A stretch of 17,919 nucleotides of DNA, from positions 1-17,919 of the forward strand of contig JAOXRV010000233.1 in NCBI GenBank assembly GCA_025800435.1. The letters run 5' to 3'. A program made the translations under genes and the position numbers. This DNA is from Cellvibrionaceae bacterium. Its GTDB lineage: Bacteria; Pseudomonadota; Gammaproteobacteria; Pseudomonadales; Cellvibrionaceae. Positions 14,586-17,919 of the stretch are shown here, one piece after another (position 1 is the stretch's first letter; every line of letters begins with the position of its first letter). The notes beneath the pieces are model-generated. The model did no database searches, was not told the origin of the DNA, and was given only the letters and a program-made list of their open reading frames with translations.

Positions 14586-17500
14586 AAGCCCTCCATAAAA
14601 TCCAGGCTGCCCTGCTGACGAATCACCCGCCGGTGCTGGGCCCACAGCTCTTTAATGCGGTCTTGGTTGAGTTGTTGCCGGTCGACCAGCACGCGGGTGT
14701 TGAGCTCACCCAGTGGCTGCGGGCTTGGCACCTTGGCAAATACAAACTGATTGCTAATTAAATCCAAAAACGGGCCGGCTTTACTGGTGGGCATAATAAA
14801 GGTCAGTTGCAGGCCCAGGGTATCGGTCAAGTAGGCAATTACCTCGCGCGAGCGGGTTTCATCCATGTGCATAAAGGCCTCGTCCACAATCACCATGCGC
14901 AAGTGGCTATTGCCCTCGTTAAACCGAAACGCGCTGGTGATGGCGGCGGCGCGAATAATATAAGCCGGGGTTTCCAGCTGGCCGCCGGAGCCGGTGCCGT
15001 ATTGGCTGAGACGAATCGGTGCCTTGTTGTGGGGGTGTTTGAGAATATCGTAACGCCGGTAGTGGCGATAATCGCTGATGCGGGCCAATTCGCGCAGGGC
15101 CTGTTGTTCATCCCCATCGAGCAACAGCGCCAGTAGCTTATCGCGAATAGCCATCGCCTTGGGTGAAATTTCACTGTCAAACAGACTGCTGCCGTCGCCC
15201 AGGTTGGGGATGGCGATAATCTCTTTAAAGAAATCCCAGTATTCTTTAAATTCCGGCAGCCACTCCCACTCAAAGGTAAAGCGCTCGCGGTCGGCGCCAA
15301 AGCAGTGGTGCTCTAGTTCGCGGTTAATGTTTTTAAGGGTGCGCTCGCCATCGCGTATGGCCTGGTGTATTTCGTTACACAGGTCGCTGACGAAGGTGGT
15401 GTTAAAGGTGTCGCGCAGGCCGCTGAGTTGCTCTTGTTTTTCCAGCAGCACGTTATTGTGCAGGCGGTTGTAGAGTTGGTCCAGCTGCTGCTGTAAATTA
15501 AATATATGACCAAAAAAACCAGCGCTGTGCAGCGGCTCGGCGCTGTCGCTGAGTAGCTGATCGGCAGGCTGGGCCTGCTGGTTATACAGCTCGATGCGCT
15601 GTTGCAGTGCGATGCAGGTTCTGCTCAGTTGCTCGCTAAGATTTTTTTGCTGGTCACTAAAGTCAATGGCGTCTGGGTTTTGCGCCAGGCGGGCTTCCAT
15701 TGCCTCCAGTCGCGGGCTTAAATCCAGGCCGGGCCAGTACTTATCGCTGTTGAGTAAATAAATCTCGGCATCGTCTTGCTGTTGCAGCAGCTGATCGGCG
15801 CGGTCGGCCAGTTTTTTAATATTGGCCTGGCAGCTGTTGAGTTTTTCATTGACCCCGCCGATTTCTTCGGCCAGCTTCTGGCGCTGTTGGCTGAGCTGTT
15901 CGTGCTCGGCTTCGGCCTCTTGTTTTTGCTGTTCAAGTTGCCGGTGGTCACTGAGATCCAGATTGGCCAGGTCGTTGTCGATAACCTCTAGCTGGCGTTG
16001 GATTTGCAGTAACTCGCTAAAGCACTGCGACCAGTTAAGTGGTGCAAAGCGCTGCAGTTGCAGGGCCAATTGATGCACCGCTTGGTAGCTGTCGTTGGCC
16101 TGTTGCAGCTGGGTTTGGCTGAGCTGAAGTTTGTCGCGCTGGGCGCGCAGGTTGCGCTCGCGCGCGGCCTCGCCAAACAGCAGCTGATCGTCGCCCAAAT
16201 CGCAGCGGAACATGGCGTAATTACCCGAGCCTAAGCCCTCGGCGCAAAGGCCGCGGCGGGTTTTGCGCAGTTGCTGGGCATCGGCCACTTTAAGCACGCT
16301 GCCGTAAGACGCCTTGAGGTAGTGTTCGGCAGTGCGGTGGCTAAAGCGCATGCTGTGCACGATAGAATCTTCGCTCAGGCTTAGTTTCTGCGCATCCTGG
16401 CTGGCCTTGTGGCCCTGGATTACCCGCGCCGATTTGCGGCCTTTAAATTTTAACGCGCGCACAATTTGGGCGGCCTGGGCCTCGCAGTCGGCCTCCACCA
16501 AAATGCCATAGCGGGCGTCGCCCATATAGCCCTCGATCGCCATTTGCCAGTGCTCATCGATAATCTCAATGTGCTCGCATAAAACCCGTGGGTCGGCAGC
16601 GGGGCACTGTTGTTTGATGGCGCTGATGGCTTCTTGCACATGACGCGGGTAGTTGATCTGCTTGGCTTCTAAATTTTTGATATAGCGCTCAAGCGACTGC
16701 TGCTGTTGCAGCAGCTGTTGCAGTTCGCGCTCGCGCTCGCTGCACAGTAGATCCACCTCTTGGCTGAGCGAGTGTTGCAGCTCGCCAGCGTTGCCGGTTT
16801 TTTTGTCAAACAGCAGCTCGGCGATGCTGTTGTGCCATTGTTCTTCTTCCTGCACCTGCTCGCGGCCGCTTTCAAGGGGTGCCAGATCGATCCAGTCGCG
16901 GCCTAATAGCTGGCTGATATCCGGCAGCTTTTTGCCCTGTAAGGCGCTCAGTGCCTTGCTCGCCTGCTGCCAGGCTTTGCTCCCCAGTTGCGGCAGTGCC
17001 AGGGCCAGGCTGTGGCGCTTAAGCAGTTGCTGAATATTGCGCAGCGCATCGAGGTTGGTATCGCGTTGCTGGTCCTGGCGGCTAAGCGGTGCCAGCCCCC
17101 GGCTTAGCTCGTCGTTGAGTTGCTGTTGTTGCTGCTCCAGGCTTTGCTTGGAGCGCAGTGCCGGCACCCCTTGTATCTTGGCTTCCAGCTTTATTAATTT
17201 GTCTCGCGCTTGGATGATGCGCTGGTCTTGTTGAGCCTGCTGTTCAGTAATGCTCTCACAGCGCTGCTGCAAAATTTGCTGTTCGTCTTTTGCCGCCAGG
17301 TACTGGCGTTGGTTGGCTTGATACTGGGCCGCCGCCGCGCCGTAGTTGAGGCAGCTGTGTTCGAGCCAATCTTCAAGGTAGTGGCCGGCCTCGGTTTTGG
17401 CCCCCGCCAGTAGCTCGACACTTTGGGCCAGGGCGCTGGCTTCTTGTTCCATGCCGTGCACGGTGCGCAGCAGGTCTCGAATACGACGAATGGTGTCGCC

Positions 17501-17919
17501 CAGGTCTTTTGCCTCCAGCACTTCGGCGGCGACAAACTGATCCACCGATTCGACCGGTTTATAGGCCATAAAACGGGCGAAGGTGCGGGCGGCGTTTTTT
17601 GCCTCCTGCTGCGACACTGCGTCTTTTTTGCCGCGCAAGGCGCCGTATAAACGCGCCAGGTAGGCACCTTTTTTATCGTAGCACTCAATGCTCTTTTTGC
17701 CGAACTCCTGCCGCAATAAACCCGGCAGCTCGGCAATGGCGACATTGTGGCGGCCATCTGGGTAGTCGCGCACAAAATGCGACAAGCTGAGCTGCTCGCC
17801 GGCCACAATCATTAACAGCAGTTGGTCTTGGCGCGCTTGGGCGCTGCTGCCGGCACGGTCGAGGTGAGCGCGCACCCCGATGACTGCGGTAAAGGCCTCG
17901 GCGGTTTCGCCTTTGGTGG
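14582..17919 (-). CDS. jetC: Wadjet subunit JetC, SMC/MukB-like ATPase, N-terminus beyond window
   Basis: About 1112 residues are present and the frame stays open to the right edge. The N-terminal part with Walker A is missing. The visible order fits an SMC-like protein. The end of the N-terminal head (LLMIVAGEQLSLSHFVRDYPDG) is followed by a Gln-rich coiled coil (about 17350-16640) and a globular hinge-like domain (about 16600-16170, HWQMAIEGYMGDARYGILVEAD). A returning coiled coil runs to about 15500. The C-terminal head has a signature-like GTGSGGQLETP and a Walker B MVIVDEAFMHMDETRS. JetC powers DNA loop extrusion in the Wadjet complex with JetA (kleisin) and JetB. It overlaps jetD by four bases. 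Any GTG near 17875 is internal and not the start. SbcC/MukB relatives are excluded by the adjoining jetD. Confidence 0.93.
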   Translation of the reverse strand, partial: TKGETAEAFTAVIGVRAHLDRAGSSAQARQDQLLLMIVAGEQLSLSHFVRDYPDGRHNVAIAELPGLLRQEFGKKSIECYDKKGAYLARLYGALRGKKDAVSQQEAKNAARTFARFMAYKPVESVDQFVAAEVLEAKDLGDTIRRIRDLLRTVHGMEQEASALAQSVELLAGAKTEAGHYLEDWLEHSCLNYGAAAAQYQANQRQYLAAKDEQQILQQRCESITEQQAQQDQRIIQARDKLIKLEAKIQGVPALRSKQSLEQQQQQLNDELSRGLAPLSRQDQQRDTNLDALRNIQQLLKRHSLALALPQLGSKAWQQASKALSALQGKKLPDISQLLGRDWIDLAPLESGREQVQEEEQWHNSIAELLFDKKTGNAGELQHSLSQEVDLLCSERERELQQLLQQQQSLERYIKNLEAKQINYPRHVQEAISAIKQQCPAADPRVLCEHIEIIDEHWQMAIEGYMGDARYGILVEADCEAQAAQIVRALKFKGRKSARVIQGHKASQDAQKLSLSEDSIVHSMRFSHRTAEHYLKASYGSVLKVADAQQLRKTRRGLCAEGLGSGNYAMFRCDLGDDQLLFGEAARERNLRAQRDKLQLSQTQLQQANDSYQAVHQLALQLQRFAPLNWSQCFSELLQIQRQLEVIDNDLANLDLSDHRQLEQQKQEAEAEHEQLSQQRQKLAEEIGGVNEKLNSCQANIKKLADRADQLLQQQDDAEIYLLNSDKYWPGLDLSPRLEAMEARLAQNPDAIDFSDQQKNLSEQLSRTCIALQQRIELYNQQAQPADQLLSDSAEPLHSAGFFGHIFNLQQQLDQLYNRLHNNVLLEKQEQLSGLRDTFNTTFVSDLCNEIHQAIRDGERTLKNINRELEHHCFGADRERFTFEWEWLPEFKEYWDFFKEIIAIPNLGDGSSLFDSEISPKAMAIRDKLLALLLDGDEQQALRELARISDYRHYRRYDILKHPHNKAPIRLSQYGTGSGGQLETPAYIIRAAAITSAFRFNEGNSHLRMVIVDEAFMHMDETRSREVIAYLTDTLGLQLTFIMPTSKAGPFLDLISNQFVFAKVPSPQPLGELNTRVLVDRQQLNQDRIKELWAQHRRVIRQQGSLDFMEGL

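Noticed and set aside
14586..14645. Earlier start for jetD
   Set aside because: The 20 extra residues overlap the end of jetC. The ATGA overlap with a good ribosome site at 14585 is far more typical.
15500..17350. Gln-rich low-complexity stretches in jetC as repeat expansion
   Set aside because: Gln, Leu and Glu richness with heptad-like spacing is expected of SMC coiled-coil arms; no regular nucleotide repeat is evident.

Overview
The window looks like a contig from a free-living, GC-moderate gammaproteobacterium. Evidence is the Zur-type boxes, a ZrgA-like zinc protein, TonB-dependent uptake and Wadjet genes. A marine Cellvibrionales/Spongiibacteraceae-like host would fit, but that is a guess from gene content and no rRNA or marker gene supports it. 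The first ten bases match the 3' end of the common Illumina adapter, so the left edge is probably a true contig end with untrimmed adapter. Every gap of any size holds recognisable control sites or repeats, and no stretch over 300 bases lacks a gene.

Region 1 (1-2526, + strand): the 3' part of a fused circularly permuted ATP-grasp/alpha-E protein, followed with a 4-base overlap by a secreted-type transglutaminase-fold protein. This is a widespread module predicted to make and process a peptide or peptide tag. Its substrate is unknown.

Region 2 (2592-9270, - strand): a TetR-family regulator, then a four-gene run of TonB-dependent outer membrane receptor, acyl-CoA ligase, APC-type permease and MaoC-type hydratase. 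The last three genes are joined by 1-base and 4-base overlaps. Three copies of TATAC-N4-GTATA lie on the tetR promoter (one) and the receptor promoter (two), so one regulator probably controls itself and the operon. The gene set reads as uptake across both membranes and CoA activation of an unidentified organic acid or related compound.

Region 3 (9294-13373): a zinc-starvation cluster. An ABC ATPase and a MacB/FtsX-type permease (-) are divergent from a DUF3299 protein (+) across a Zur-like box. A second Zur-like box precedes a DUF1826 gene and zrgA (DUF2796, His-rich periplasmic protein) on the - strand. The genes resemble the zinc-uptake zrg system described in Vibrio, here split over three transcripts.

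Region 4 (13452-17919, - strand): jetD (Toprim-type nuclease, catalytic residues present) and most of jetC (SMC-like ATPase, running off the right edge). These are the last two genes of a Wadjet anti-plasmid system. jetA and jetB are expected just beyond the window.

A short dispersed repeat with core GAGTTATTC(A/T)GAGG occurs three times, each at the 3' end of a gene. I found no rRNA, tRNA, CRISPR array, transposase or phage gene. I see no wholly new multi-gene system. The least-described parts are the DUF1826 protein, which carries residues arranged like an Fe(II)/2-oxoglutarate oxygenase, and the operator-linked uptake operon.
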